In this document: in pieces, positions 48,643 through 60,400 of the stretch
Layout of the letters: each line of letters starts with the position of its first letter
Numbering within the stretch: the stretch's first letter is position 1
Assembly (NCBI RefSeq): GCF_002105155.1
Contig: NW_019029058.1
Span: forward strand, 1 to 64,000
Length of the DNA stretch: 64,000 nucleotides
Source: Lobosporangium transversale
Taxonomy: Eukaryota > Mortierellomycota > Mortierellomycetes > Mortierellales > Mortierellaceae
Direction of reading: 5' to 3'
Program-made: the position numbers and the translations under genes
The notes under the pieces: model-generated
The model's input: the letters and a program-made list of their open reading frames with translations, nothing else
What the model was told of the DNA's origin: nothing
Database searches by the model: none

Positions 48643-49584
48643 TGTAATTCTAATGAAAGTAATCAAATACTCCAAAATAAATATTCATTTTATTTGCAAG
48701 TCTTGGTCCTTTTGGCTTTATTTTACAGATGCAAGCAAGCGCTTTCCCTGTGCATGGATACTTTTTTTCTATAAGGCTTTGCAATGTAGCTAGAGTGATC
48801 AAAGCTTCTGTTTACACTCTTGCTCTTTGCGAAATGTAACTTTTTGCCTTTGCATCAATCTTAACATTGTCGAATAAAGAGCATCCATGCCTAGTATTTT
48901 TGTCTTTGGATTTGGAAAAGTAAAAGCACTGTTACGGTCACTGCTTTTTGTGGCTGCAGTTATTGCAGAAGAAAGCAATCCCTCTTCTTGCATCATCCTG
49001 CTGATAATCGTTAGGTGGGGATGAAATCGAAGGGTTATAGTTGGGTTCTACAGTGTGGTAGGGAAAGGTCTAAAGAATAAGAATCTCACTGAATCTCTGA
49101 TGGTTTGTTGCTCCCTGGCGCTTGTCTCCTCCTTAATACTCATTTTATAGTCTCGTCGCCACTTGCATTACTTGGATTCTAAAAATGTCACTGCGGTAGG
49201 CGAAGGCTGTTGTGCTATTTCAGGGAAACGAATGAAAGCCGAGTCTTGGTATGATTATCAACAAAACAAACATTGCGTGGGTTAACATGAAATTCGATTT
49301 GATGGTTCTTATTTCTTTTTCGTTTTTTTTTTTTTTTTTTTTTTTGTCTCATTATTTTGAGGTTCTGGAAACTGTAAACTGAAAGGGACCTGCGGTGGTA
49401 GTGATGGTTAGAGCAGCAAAGATAATAATAATAAATCGGCTTTACAGCTAATGGTTTTGATTACCACTTCTAACACGCCCAACAGGCCCCATGATTTGTA
49501 CTATTCAAATTGCATATGTTGAGTTTTCAGTTGATTGCAAATTCATTCGTAAATGTGAGAAGTAGAAAGGATAATGAAGTGCTC
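48589..49584. other. Intergenic region after TOM1 with one weak minus-strand ORF
   Basis: Contains a poly-A run (48610-48639) right after the HECT stop and a poly-T run (49325-49345). The minus strand has an ORF at 48799-48996 (65 residues, M-M-Q-E-E-G... ending KQKL) with balanced composition, and a possible upstream short exon at about 49150-49097 (MSIKEETSAREQQTIRDS then a GT). I could not join the two in frame and do not recognise the product, so no gene is called. Confidence 0.3.
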
Positions 49585-50106
49585 TTATTCGCTGGTTCTG
49601 CTGTTCGTGCGATGGCTGCTTGAGTTACTGGTGATTGTGTCTGTGCTTCTCCCCACTCTAGGGCTTCTGCCTATGTTCGTGCTTATGCTTGTACTTGTGT
49701 TCCGGTCTGTATCACTAAAAATATTAGGTGGGTCGTCTGACCACCAATTCGTGGAAGCGGTGGCTATCTGCCATTGTAGCTGCTCCATGACAGAAATAAA
49801 GTAATAAAGTGCACCAAGGCATAAGATTAACAAGAGCGCAATTCGCAAGGTCAGGTTGGAGGATAATGATTCTAAAACTGGATGAGGAGTGAATCGTTGG
49901 GGTGTGTGGGTGTAGTTATGATAACTGTGGTGATGCCTTATGACAGAATTATAATAGTCCTGGAATGATTGTCGACCGTGCGAACTTTGTTGGTGACAAA
50001 AGTTTCTATGGATCAGATTCAACGCTGTGGAGCCCATGCTTTGTTCTTGTTGGCCCATGCCATGCCTGTGGTTTTGGTTACACAAGAGAGTAAAAAGGAA
50101 ATTCAT
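49585..50106 (-). CDS. Hypothetical single-pass membrane protein
   Basis: A single-exon ORF of 173 residues, His/Ser/Asn-rich. It has one clear membrane helix at about 86-107 (LTLRIALLLILCLGALYYFI) followed by a hydrophilic Ser/Thr-rich tail. I do not recognise the family. The layout (short basic N-side, one helix, Ser/Thr-rich other side) would fit a type II membrane protein, but no catalytic domain follows. The start is uncertain: Met17 is an alternative. It lies between TOM1 and the mannosyltransferase, with no sign of co-regulation. It could also be a chance ORF; an unbroken 173 codons with a helix in AT-rich DNA is only moderate evidence. Confidence 0.35.
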   Translation of the reverse strand: MNFLFTLLCNQNHRHGMGQQEQSMGSTALNLIHRNFCHQQSSHGRQSFQDYYNSVIRHHHSYHNYTHTPQRFTPHPVLESLSSNLTLRIALLLILCLGALYYFISVMEQLQWQIATASTNWWSDDPPNIFSDTDRNTSTSISTNIGRSPRVGRSTDTITSNSSSHRTNSRTSE

Positions 50107-51148
50107 AGTGTAACGACGAACAAGATGAACGCGAGGAGGGAAGCGATTAAAGAATGTTACAAACCAAGTAGATATCGTCTGTTGATGTTTGTTGCTAGTC
50201 GACGTGGTTTACAATTTTCTTATTGAATGTTAAACGAGGCTGGAATAGATCGGAATACCTAGTGCGTATTTGGGTTTGGGCTTGACGTCGTTAAGGTCTC
50301 TGGAGTCGGGATTCTGCCAGTAACTTTGAAATCGCATAGCTTCGGTACCGGTAGGAATATCAGTGCTTCTTTTTCTCTTTTCTTTTTTCGCTGTCAGTAT
50401 TACTGCCAACATCATGACTAGTCTACGATCACGTTTTGCTAGTGATTACAACCGCATTTACTAGGGATTGTTACTAAAAGTAAAAACGACGAAAGAGGTG
50501 GCACTGAGGATCTGAGCAACGATGAAGACTGTGATGAAAAGTCTGATGGTATCAAAGGATCCGTATACAAATTGGAGCGCCTAAAAAACAAAAAACTGCC
50601 CGTATGTTTGATACTGTTGTTGCCGCTAACAATAGTGGCGTCGGTTTAAGGGATGAAGAGGTCGTTGGTATCCTTAATATTATTATCGTTGTCGCTACCT
50701 CTGTTGGTTGTAGCGATGGTTACGGTGATAATGACAGTGATAATGATAGTAATGAAAGCGAAGGACTTGTTGAAAATGATGAGGCGAGGAATGACCTGGT
50801 GACGTCAAACAAGATGGAAAGATGTTAACGTAGATCAGGGTCGTCGAGATGATTGAGATGGTAGGATATCATAAAGAAAAGTGTATGATATGCCATGATG
50901 AATAAAACAGCTATCGAGTGGCACTAACATGTGTTTATAACAATGATATTAAGCAATTTCATGGGTATCAAGCAAAATCAGTAGAATCGGTGGAGCATAG
51001 ACTATTTATTATTTATAACTGCAGGACCTTGAACCAACGAGATCATGATTCTAAAGCATTTAATCCCCTCCATTAGTCTAGATAGAAGGGGATGGAGCAA
51101 AGCCCTTCTATAATTATGGGTATCCTTCCATATATTTTTCTATAATGT
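50107..51148. other. Intergenic region with an unassigned acidic ORF
   Basis: A + strand ORF at 50604-50828 (75 codons, Asp/Asn/Ser-rich) and a preceding Lys/Glu/Asp-rich open stretch (about 50470-50600) look like remnants of a low-complexity coding region. I recognise no domain and call no gene. Confidence 0.3.
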
Positions 51149-51830
51149 TTACGTCTCCAGGAACCGGCGGAGACAAGAGAATTGGGCCCAATCTACCCAA
51201 ATAAATAAAAGTCATTAGAGTGGCTCTTTTTTTTTTTTTTTTTTTTTTTATTTTTTTATTTTTTTTTTTACACATACCAACATTGTCTTTCGGATCGCAG
51301 GCGCATTTCAATTGGAGTGCAGGACTCTCCGGGCAATGCTCATACATGCCGTGGCGATATCCAATTTCATTAAAGAAGCGGATCTCCCGCCGTTCAAGCA
51401 TCAATGCAGCCGCAATAGAGTGGACAGGCGCATCACCCCATCTTTCATAAAAGAAACCACCTGCCTGGTCCAGCAGGTTAAAAAAATCCATGTAGGCTTT
51501 GGAACGAAAGAATGATAAGTCAACGATTTCAAAGTTTGACCTTCAATAAGTAAAGCAAAGAAATAAAAATTAGTCAAACTGTGGTCAAATGACATTCTCC
51601 AGAAACACAAAGAAAGTTTACTCATACCAAAAGTGACAGTTATTATAAGTTTCGCCCATATCATAGCTGATCCATTCAAGTGAATTACGTTTGGCAATAT
51701 GCTCGGGATATAGGGCCATAAAGCGCCGGACGTTTTCCCACAGTGTTGGGATAGTATCAACGTATTCTGGTAGAGCAATTGTAAATCCTGAAGAACGTAA
51801 ACGTAATCTTACATTTGAGAAACAATGACC

Positions 51831-51915
<85 letters not shown>

Positions 51916-52940
51916 ATAGTTTTCTGCTTATTTTGATAGACATGGTACGTACCATATTTAATTTTTCTGGTCTTCATGACCATAAAGGGATCAAAATCAA
52001 GATCGCATGAAAAGGAAACATCGGGCTCAACACGCCAGTAGTAATCGTACGGCAGGACCAACTCGTGCTGGAAAATGAAGCCAGACTCGTATCTAAGATG
52101 GTAAAGACATAAGTAGAATAGATAAAAGGAATAAATACAGAGTTTCAAGCAGGACATGCGAGACAAACGCGCCAAAATACGACGCGTTTTGTGCTACGCT
52201 ATTTTTTGTAGACTCAATTGACACACACACCCCATGCTCACTTGAGCAATTATACATTGAAAAAAAGTTTACCGGCACATATGGCGATATGATTCGGACT
52301 CGCCGTAAGGCACATTCCGGGCCTCCATCGCTATACGATTGAGGGCTGCTTGCGTTTGATTGATGTGTGCAGGGTAGCTCCAGTGTTCCTTAGGAATCAG
52401 ACCTAAATAGCAAGAGTAATAAAAAATGATAGCAATAAGCGATATGCGATAAGCAATGCTCTACTACGCTATTTTGAGACATGCCATACTATGTTATAAT
52501 TTTTATCAAGGTGTACCAAAGTGCACGGGTGCTGCGGTCATGGCGCGGATATGGGTCATAAAGTGATCCGTAAAGGGCACATTGTTCAGGAACACATAAG
52601 GATATCCATAGTGCCGGTTGAACGTGCTCTCAAGCATACGCATCGTCTTGCGCATATCATGCAGGTCCTTGTTCTGCAGTAATATCACAAACGCAGCATT
52701 TACACGAGGAGTTGGGTCGGCAGATGAGTTGGTTAAAGATGAAGAATAATGTTGCCGATCCATTGGTTCACTAGATGTGGAAGATGCTGTTGTAGGAGCA
52801 GAGCACGCTGGAAGGAATGTGTCCGTTCTATGATCGGAATCAAAACGATCGAAACCATGATCCCACCAGCAGGCTACCATGATCCCCAGAAAGAATGCAC
52901 AGAGCAGCGGCCCTTGTCGACGCATGCATATACGGAGCAT
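51149..52940 (-). CDS. GT15 alpha-1,2-mannosyltransferase (Kre2/Mnt1/Ktr family)
   Basis: Six exons: 52940-52517, 52402-52273, 52092-51953, 51787-51628, 51540-51278 and 51192-51149, giving 386 residues with all phases consistent. These Golgi enzymes add alpha-1,2-mannose from GDP-mannose to O- and N-glycans. The protein has a short cytoplasmic part, a type II signal anchor ([17 protein letters not shown]), a Ser/Thr-rich stem, then the catalytic domain: [41 protein letters not shown] (the Glu coordinates Mn2+ in yeast Kre2), [12 protein letters not shown] (the Glu corresponds to the proposed nucleophile), and [19 protein letters not shown]. It ends with SCLRRF, as family members do. Intron 3 contains a long (TAA)n microsatellite. 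The start is the Met just before the anchor helix. Divergent from the kinesin gene. Confidence 0.94.
51831..51913. repeat. (TAA)n microsatellite, about 27-28 units
   Basis: 83 uninterrupted bases of a three-base repeat inside intron 3 of the mannosyltransferase gene. It creates spurious poly-Ile and poly-Tyr ORFs on the two strands. Confidence 0.97.
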
Positions 52941-53295
52941 TGAAGAGAATGAATAAGCGCAGAAAGTATTTATTTGAGGTAAACGATGTAAAAAAAAGTA
53001 TATTCTGCACACATAATGATGCATACCAAATCCTGTTTAATGAGAGCTTATGAGCTCCTTTTCTAAGTGCTGCTCTTTTCTTTTTGTTCATTGGCTTCTT
53101 CTAATCTTTTCTTTAAATTTACTTCTTTTACATCCATTCTCCATTCTCTTTATGTCTTGATTTGATTGTTTTTTTTTTTTTTTGGATTTAACTTGATTCA
53201 CCTTCTACGATCACTCTCTTCTCGTCCTTCCTTCCTTCCCTGGCGATATTCACACATTTCCATTTACACACTAAGGCCTTATCAGGCAGCCAGGC
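52941..53295. promoter_or_regulatory. Divergent promoter region mannosyltransferase / kinesin
   Basis: 355 bp between start codons, with strong CT-rich sequence from 53085 to 53245 ahead of the kinesin and a poly-T at 53169-53183. No ORF of note. Confidence 0.45.
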
Positions 53296-56200
53296 ATGCT
53301 TCAGCGACCTACTCCTTCTACACAACTCGCTCCACAGCACCCTTCCAGGGCCACATCCCCTGGTCCTTCTACTCCTTCCGCTTCACCCGCACCGCCTACG
53401 ACTATTCAGCGTACTACCATGCTCGCCACTCCACGTCCTATTACCCGTCAGAACTTACAACTTCCAAAGCCAACCGCCGGAACTACAGGAGCGGCCACCG
53501 CTGCCACAGCTCCAATAGCAGCAGTTTCAACAACCGCTACGTCTCCAGGATTAGGCCCTACCATCATGAATAACATCCGCAGAGGGATAGCTGCCGTCAA
53601 GTCTACGTCGTCATCCCTTATTGATAAACCACAACACTCCTTGGATCATGCCAGCGCAGATGTCACACTTTCTCCGCCCTCAACTGCCTCCATGAACAAT
53701 TCCCGCCCTGCATCTCCGTCCCCTCAATCCCAGGCTGCTACAGGAACAACTACAGGGACTAGCTCTTCTCCCTCGACGACAGGCGCCAAGACAGAGAATG
53801 TCACTGTTACTGTGCGTATCCGACCATTTAGCAGCTCAGAATTGCGTGCTGCTGGTGGACCAACTGAAGTGTGGGATGTTAGCGATGATGGATCGAAAAT
53901 CGGGTATGCAGATGACTATGCTGTACAAGCACGACGTGCACCTGTCGAGTATATCTTTGGTAAGGAGCAACCAGGACTGTAACTGCGGCTATTACTATCA
54001 TAATTGCAGCAGCAGCAGCGTAATGGCAGTTACAAATTCATGCAATAATACTAAATTTAATCACTGCATCAACCTAGATCATGCCCTGACTGGAAGTGAT
54101 AACGAAGAAATTTACAACTCCAGCGTCAAGAACCTTGTCCAATCTGCTATGGAAGGCTATAATGGTAAGAAGGAATCAAATGCACTCAGGCGTTCCCATG
54201 GTGCTATTGAATCCAGGCTGCTCTAACAAATATTTGGTCTTTTTTCCCTTAGGAACGGTATTCGCATATGGTCAGACTTCATCAGGAAAAACATATGTAA
54301 GAGGCTCTTTTTTCTTTTTTTGTATTTGAGCAGACAAGGAATGAGGAGAGCAGAAAAAAAAAAAAATCCCTGTGCTCTGTTCTCTAATTAGCCTGTGCGC
54401 TCTGATCCACATTTTATTCTTATGACCCGATACTTTCGTCACGGCCGATATGAAGACCATGGTAAGGACTGGAATATGTTAAATAGTAAATGCCAGACAA
54501 TGAGATGGGAGTCACGAAAAGAATGAAGTGACATAACATTCAATTGTTATTTTTACCCCCTTTGCACTTTTAGAGTGGAAATGAAACACAACCAGGAATT
54601 ACCCCGCGTGCAATCGAGGATATTTTCAAGTATATTCGCGAGAATCCAGATCGCGAATTTCTGCTGCGTGTGTCATATCTGGAAATCTACAACGAATCCA
54701 TCAGAGATCTTTTATCACCTGAGGCAATTGATTTGAAGATACATGAGGACCGGCGCGTACGTTGAAGATGATCTGTCTTTTCAAAATGATGTCTCGTCAC
54801 TGTATTAGATTAATGCTTTGATCTCAACTTATCGTCATTCTTTTTATATATATCTCTATACCATAGCGTGGCGTCTATGTCAGCCCACTGAAGGAGGAGA
54901 TCGTTACCACACCTAGTCAAGTCATGAGGATCATCGAGAGGGGCAATGGTAAGTCAACAATCATAGCCCATAATATCAAATCCATCGATTACTCTATATT
55001 GCATGGCAATAGATATACTCATAATGCACGCTTTATCTTCTTATCTATTGTTAGATCAGCGCCATGTCAGCGCTACAGACTTTAATGCTCACAGCAGCAG
55101 ATCGCATTCTATTTTCCAAATTGTAGGTCATCAGAGCGTTTATGAGCACTTGAAAATACATCAATCAAAAAAATCTTTTTCTCATCTCTCTTTGTTTTTT
55201 CTTCTATTTTTATTATTTTTATTATTGTTATTATTGTTATTATTGTTATTATTACTCCTTAATATGTGGTTTCCTTAGGTTATCGAAAGCCGAGACCGTT
55301 CAGCAGCAAGTTCAGGAAGTTCAACGCCACGCAAGCCTGCAGGAGCCAAGCCTGCTGCCGCTGTCCGCGTATCGCAGCTGAACTTGATCGATTTGGCAGG
55401 ATCAGAGAAAGCGACTTCAAATGAAGAGAGGCGTAAGGAGGGCGCCTTTATCAATAAATCACTACTTACTCTAGGAACCGTTATCTCAAAGCTAACAGAG
55501 GAAAAAGGGTAAATTGAATATGCTCTGTGTTGATTTTCTTTTATTACAAAGTCTGCTTATTCATTACCGTCCTCACATTCTAACGATTCTCGTTTTCTCT
55601 TTTATAAACATCTCTATATTTGACTCCTATTAAACAGTGCTCACATCCCATACCGTGATTCAAAATTGACGCGTATTTTACAGTCATCCCTTAATGGAAA
55701 TGCTCGTGTATCTGTTATTTGCACCATTAGTCCGTCTTCTTTGAACGTCGAGGAATCAAACAATACACTCAAATTTGCTGCGCGCGTCAAGAAGGTCGTC
55801 ACAAAGGCGCAGACAAACTCGGTCATGGATGATAAAGCTCTTCTTGAAAAGTATAGACGTGAGATCAGTGAACTAAAGGCACAGCTTATGGCGACTGTTT
55901 CTAATGGTAGTGATGTCATTGGAGTTGGTGGAGACAATAATGCAGGCGGTAAACAAGCAGAGCTCTCGACCTTGCTTGAGAAGGAGCGCCTTAAGCATGA
56001 AGAAGAAATGCTCGAGATGAACATGGTCAGGAACGCACTTAAAGAACGTATCGACCATCTCACAACGCTAATCCTAACATCGCAGTCAATAAACACCAAA
56101 TCTGCAGCTCCAGAACGACCTATAAGCAGATATACAGTTGAGACCTCCGCAGATGGCACGGTACTTGAATTCCCCAAGGAGATTGAATCTCGTTTGGCAC

Positions 56201-57078
56201 ATAAGGATGCGCTCGTCAAACAGCTGAAATCAGAGGTGGAAATGCAGCAAGAGAAAATGGCACTAATGCGAGTAGCAATAGAAAAGACACTTAAGGGTGA
56301 AAGCGTTGATCTTGAAAAGACTTTAGTCAAGGTTTTGGAGGATCCACCCAGAGAGAAGCTTCTGAATGAGAAGCGAGCGTCGATCATGAGCGCCCATTCC
56401 TTGGAGCCAATAAGTGAAACCGGCAACAATGTCGATATAACTGCACCTAGGTCAATACAGTTAGGGAAGGGTGACAAAGCCGCACGTTCCCTACCCAATG
56501 CTGGACTCACTGGAGATGACAATAAGAGCTATCTTAACCTAAATGAAGACGAGAACGAGGATGACGATCTTTTGGACACACCATGGAACCGCGAAGAGCT
56601 GCGAAACCTTAGGCAAGTCAAGCGAGAGCTTGAGGTTGTCGTGGTTGCTCAGACGAAGAAATTGGAAGACGTACTGAATTCTGTACCATTTGAAGATTCT
56701 GATGAATTCAGGGATATGGTAATTGAAATGGAGGAGCAGCGCGAGGAAATTGTGACATTGAAAGAGGAGCGTGAAAGGCTAAGGATGAAAGTGACTGAGC
56801 TAAAGAATACGATTCGAAGAATGGAACAAGGGGGCTCTTCGTCAACGTCGTTATCGTCAGATGCAGCTGATATGACTTCAGGATCATTGGGACGATCAAC
56901 AGATCCTGGGACACCCGTTAATGCAAAAATTAAGGAGTTAGAGATGATTGCACAGAAAGAGCGGCGACTTCGGATGGACGAACAGGCCAGGAGCATGGGA
57001 CGGATTGACTCTTTGGAGGCGAAGCTGACCATGTTGAAAGCTGAGCTTTCTGTGTATAAACTTGCAGCATATGAATAA
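53296..57078 (+). CDS. Kinesin motor protein, probably kinesin-7 (CENP-E/Kip2-like)
   Basis: Nine exons: 53296-53959, 54078-54164, 54253-54296, 54456-54461, 54574-54756, 54867-54948, 55055-55122, 55279-55508 and 55638-57078, giving 934 residues. A disordered Pro/Thr/Ser N-terminus (about 1-170) precedes the motor domain: TVTVRIRPF, the P-loop [11 protein letters not shown] (257-267), [13 protein letters not shown], switch I NAHSSRSH, switch [12 protein letters not shown], and [22 protein letters not shown]. The [12 protein letters not shown] neck is followed by long coiled coils. N-terminal motor plus the SSGKT P-loop and this neck resemble kinesin-7; subfamily not proven. Exon 4 is only 6 nt (ACCATG, encoding Thr-Met of GKTYTM); without it the invariant motif would be broken. 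The motor drives ATP-dependent movement along microtubules. Confidence 0.93.
54456..54461 (+). other. 6-nt microexon of the kinesin gene
   Basis: ACCATG is flanked by tgaag on the left and gtaagg on the right, so it has both splice sites. It supplies Thr-Met between GKTY (exon ending 54296) and SGNETQPGI (exon from 54574). Both flanking junctions are phase 0. Confidence 0.75.
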
Positions 57079-57886
57079 GGAATATCACACAAGAGGAGCA
57101 TTTTATACATTATCATTCTTTTTTTTTTCTTTTTTCCACTTAAACACATTCATGGCTTTAGAGCATTGCATAGATCACAAACAGATACAGCCTACAACAA
57201 TACTTTGTAATTTTGTAATTAAAAAAAAAAAGAAAAAAAAAAAAAAAAAAAGATATGTGAAGGCGTGAATTCTAATTTCGAGATGAAGCATAGTGAATGA
57301 GGAGTATCTTTTCAGGATTTGTCTTGTCAACTCCTGAAGTTCACGAAAAAAAAAAAAAAAAAAAAAAGCCACAAATACTCCATGTCAGTGTCTGCACCAA
57401 ATTCACATTTTTGTGTAAGAAATAAATTTGCTTGGTTACCTTATAGGATCTGATCTTCCTGATCGTGAACCGGGAAAGGAAGGAGAGGAAAGGTGGGAAG
57501 AGAAGGCGGGGTATATGTGGTCCTGGCTTTTGGTTGTTAATCTCCCCATCTTTTCTTCCAATCCTTAACATACAGCCCAGAGCTCCTTTTTTTTAATCTA
57601 CTCATCTTTCCTCAAGGTAACACTTACTCCGAGATCACACACTTGTACGACCTAAATTATCGAAAGGCTTGATTGGCTTGAAATATGCATAATTCAAAAT
57701 TAGAAAAAGGGTCCTGTTTAGAACTACATGATGAGATCTCTTCTCCCTTCCTCTTAGCTCAAGTATGCTTCGATGTATAAAAGACAGCACAGGGAACCTC
57801 GATCCCCACCACAACTACAACTATATCCAACTATAACGCATCCGCACGTTTTATCAAATCCCATTATCATAAAAAAAAAAATAAGA
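57079..57886. other. Intergenic region kinesin / CAP protein
   Basis: About 800 bp with poly-A runs (about 57220-57251 and 57344-57367) and the CAP gene promoter at its right end. No gene is seen. Confidence 0.55.
57776..57783 (+). promoter_or_regulatory. TATA box of the CAP gene
   Basis: TATAAAAG lies 104 bases upstream of the start codon, the clearest TATA element in the window. It fits a regulated secreted-protein gene. A transcription start shortly downstream is inferred. Confidence 0.55.
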
Positions 57887-58670
57887 ATGAACAAGATCAT
57901 ATCGCTCCTCTTTGCTTCCTTAGCCCTTTTGTCTACATTTATATATACTGTTTCTGCACACTCCTGGGAGAACCATGTCCTTGCGGCCCATAATGCTGCT
58001 CGCGCACGCCACGGTGCCTGCCCTTTGACGTGGAGCGACCACTTATATGACCTAGCACTGCATCATGCGAGGCGTTGTAAGATTGGACCTTCTAATTCTC
58101 ATCTAGTAAGTTCTCTGTTCATTTTTTTTTTTTTTTTTTTACAGTTAATGAACTGGAAATGAATCTAAATTTTCTTTCCTTTCTTTAATCTTTTTCCCTG
58201 TATCTGCTCACGAAGTATGGAGAGAATCTTGAATTCCTCCATATCCCGAATGGTGGCATCAAGGAAGCCGTAGCAGGATGGATGGCTGGAGGTCGTTTAT
58301 ATAACTTCCGTAACCCTGGATACACTACGGGATCTAGTAAGAGAAAAAAAAAAAAAAGTTTGACTTCCCTCTATAAGATGTGAATACTTTTCTTTCGAAA
58401 GTTAAACATGATGGACGCGAAAACTCGCTATATAAATAAATAAATGAAAAAAAAAAAATCCCTCAGTTGTTCACTCGCATTTTTCCTCTCTAATTAGGTT
58501 TTTTTACCCAAGTTGTCTGGAAAGCTACAACGCAAGTCGGATGTGCCGCTGTAACGTGTCCTCCTTTTACGATCTACCCTGGCAACCCGGCGACAAACAT
58601 TGTTTGTTACTATAATCCTCGAGGCAATGTCCCCGGCCAATTCGCTCAAAACGTCGGCCCCCATGTTTGA
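57887..58670 (+). CDS. Secreted CAP/SCP (PR-1-like) domain protein
   Basis: Exons 57887-58105, 58216-58336 and 58498-58670 give 170 residues with consistent phases. A signal peptide (about 1-24, cleavage near VSA) is followed directly by a single CAP domain: AAHNAARARHGACPLTW, a His in the ALHHARRC helix, YGENLEF, the CAP1-type signature FTQVVWKATTQVGCAAVTC, and the CAP2-type end VCYYNPRGNVPG. Members are secreted; yeast Pry proteins bind sterols and fatty acids, and plant PR-1 is a defence protein. Function here is not known. The protein is nearly domain-only, unlike Pry proteins, which have a long Ser/Thr-rich linker. The putative active-site residues (His in the helix, Glu of GEN, His of SHLYGEN) are present. 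It is flanked by the decayed region on the right. Confidence 0.93.
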
Positions 58671-59099
58671 AATGGTTCTCCCCGTTTCTTTCATATAGCA
58701 TTAAATTCTTTATTTGAAAATAAATAATAAAATGACCAAGCACCAACAGCCACTGAAGTAGCAACTATCTAATGCCCAGGAGTATTCTTTAACATTGGAA
58801 CAAGAGCTACTACAACCTTACATATTTATATCGTTGTTTATTTTGCTATTCCCTAGAAAGTCAGTTGGATGAGCGACAATATCGGTGTTCTCAGCATCAA
58901 GGATCACGATTTTTGTTCAGCTAACACTTCTGGTTGCCCTGGAAAGAGCATTTTCTCAATTTTTCTACTTTATACGAAAGTTTGGGTCATAATTGCTTCT
59001 AAAACGATTCTACCCGCGTACTTCGCCTCCCCATATCCATCTAAAAGCGGTATACTGTAGCCATGCGGAAGCTTGGCTTCCTAAGGTTTTTTTAAGTTA
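58671..59099. other. Intergenic region after the CAP gene
   Basis: About 430 bp, no gene seen. The homopolymer runs common elsewhere become rare from here to about 61.1 kb. Confidence 0.5.
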
Positions 59100-60400
59100 G
59101 TCCAGAAATTCATGAGGTAGTAGGACGCAAGAGACGAAAATAAATAGAGCTTACGCATTTTTTGTGGGTCTGCCGGCACCCAAATACTTGTGCCTAGCGT
59201 CATGCACGCTTTGCAGGGAGAGCGGGCGGCTCTTCCGTGGGTCTGTACTTCGCTGGTCTCTCTTGGCTCTCATGGCTCTCAATCCGAGCAAGACCGATTC
59301 TTGCGATATTTCCGCTCCAACTGTGTCTCGATCGAAGAATACTTCTCATGCATGGCAATATTTAGAGCGAGGGTACACCACCTCCAAAAAGCTGTCGCGG
59401 AGGTGTCGGGGTCAGCGGGCGCTGGTGTAAAGCTCGTGCACCCCCACTCATAAGCGAGGAGACAGTGGAGCTTTCCTACCGTCCTTCCTTGTTTTAATAA
59501 CCTCGCGTAATATGAACTGTGGCCATCTTGCTCACTTAAAAGAAGGGTTGCGAGACGATAATAATATTCAGTACTATCCAAGGCTTCTCCCAGTATCTTC
59601 TTCCTCTGCATTGATACTCCTGGTAGCCGCATGGCCCTTTCAATGCCTAAGGCCCTCGTCTAACATGCATAGCGGCGTAGTCTCGGATTTGGCTTGTAAC
59701 GGTTCCCATTTCGCCTGCATCCAGTCCGCTTTTTCTTGTCATGGAAGTTTTGAGGGATCTAGTTGTTAAGACCTCGATAGGGTGCTTGCTGCTGTAGCTA
59801 TGGTTGGCCTTTGTTGCGCCCCTCAAGTTTATAATTGGTGTACCTTCATTTTTGCCCTTCTGAGGCTCCTTGGCATTGTGCTTTTGCTTTTATTTTTTCT
59901 GTTGCTCCTTTTTCCTTTCTCCGACGTGGGATGCTTAAGACTAGGCGTATCGCGTTCACGGTAGTTGCTGATACTAACTGTGCGTGCGCTCAATATGCTT
60001 GGCCCGTCAGAAAAGATGGACCAGAACTGGTTTCTATGCTATATAGAACGATTGAATGTCTCTAAAATATTTAAGAGAGGGCCAGCGATCAGTACTGGAG
60101 ATGTTTAGTTTCAAGACCATAGCTACGACTTGAACTCTCGTACGTTTTGCGGTCCTGCAATCGCCTTTGCTGAGCCACTCTAAGGATTCTTTCCGTCGAG
60201 AAGACACTTGAATTTATCGAACTCAGTGCTTGATGGTAATACTTGAGTCGACATTTGATGGCGGGAACTAAAGACATGGAGAGCTACTTTGAAACGACCT
60301 TCTTCATAGACTACGTTCTACTCCAACTTCTCGCTAGCCTCTATATGATAACTTCGAAGTATTTATTGTAGTTCCTGTTCCATGCAACCTTTCGAACTAA
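59100..60400 (-). pseudogene. Probable 3' continuation of relic copy 2
   Basis: Base composition is more even than in neighbouring intergenic DNA and there are almost no poly-A/T runs. Read on the minus strand it gives interrupted open stretches: EGRFKVALHVF near 60290, a Lys/Gln-rich stretch near 59880-59960, and an unbroken 117 codons at 59632-59279. This fits the downstream half of the gene whose nuclease core lies at 60401-60960. I recognise no further domain and see no zinc ribbon here. Confidence 0.3.

Noticed and set aside
50604-50828. 75-residue Asp/Asn-rich ORF
   Set aside because: Short, low complexity, no start context or neighbouring exons; left as an unassigned note.
51618-52175. 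Minus-strand ORF of 185 residues with a long Tyr run
   Set aside because: It reads through the (TAA)n microsatellite in an intron; only its ends are mannosyltransferase exons.
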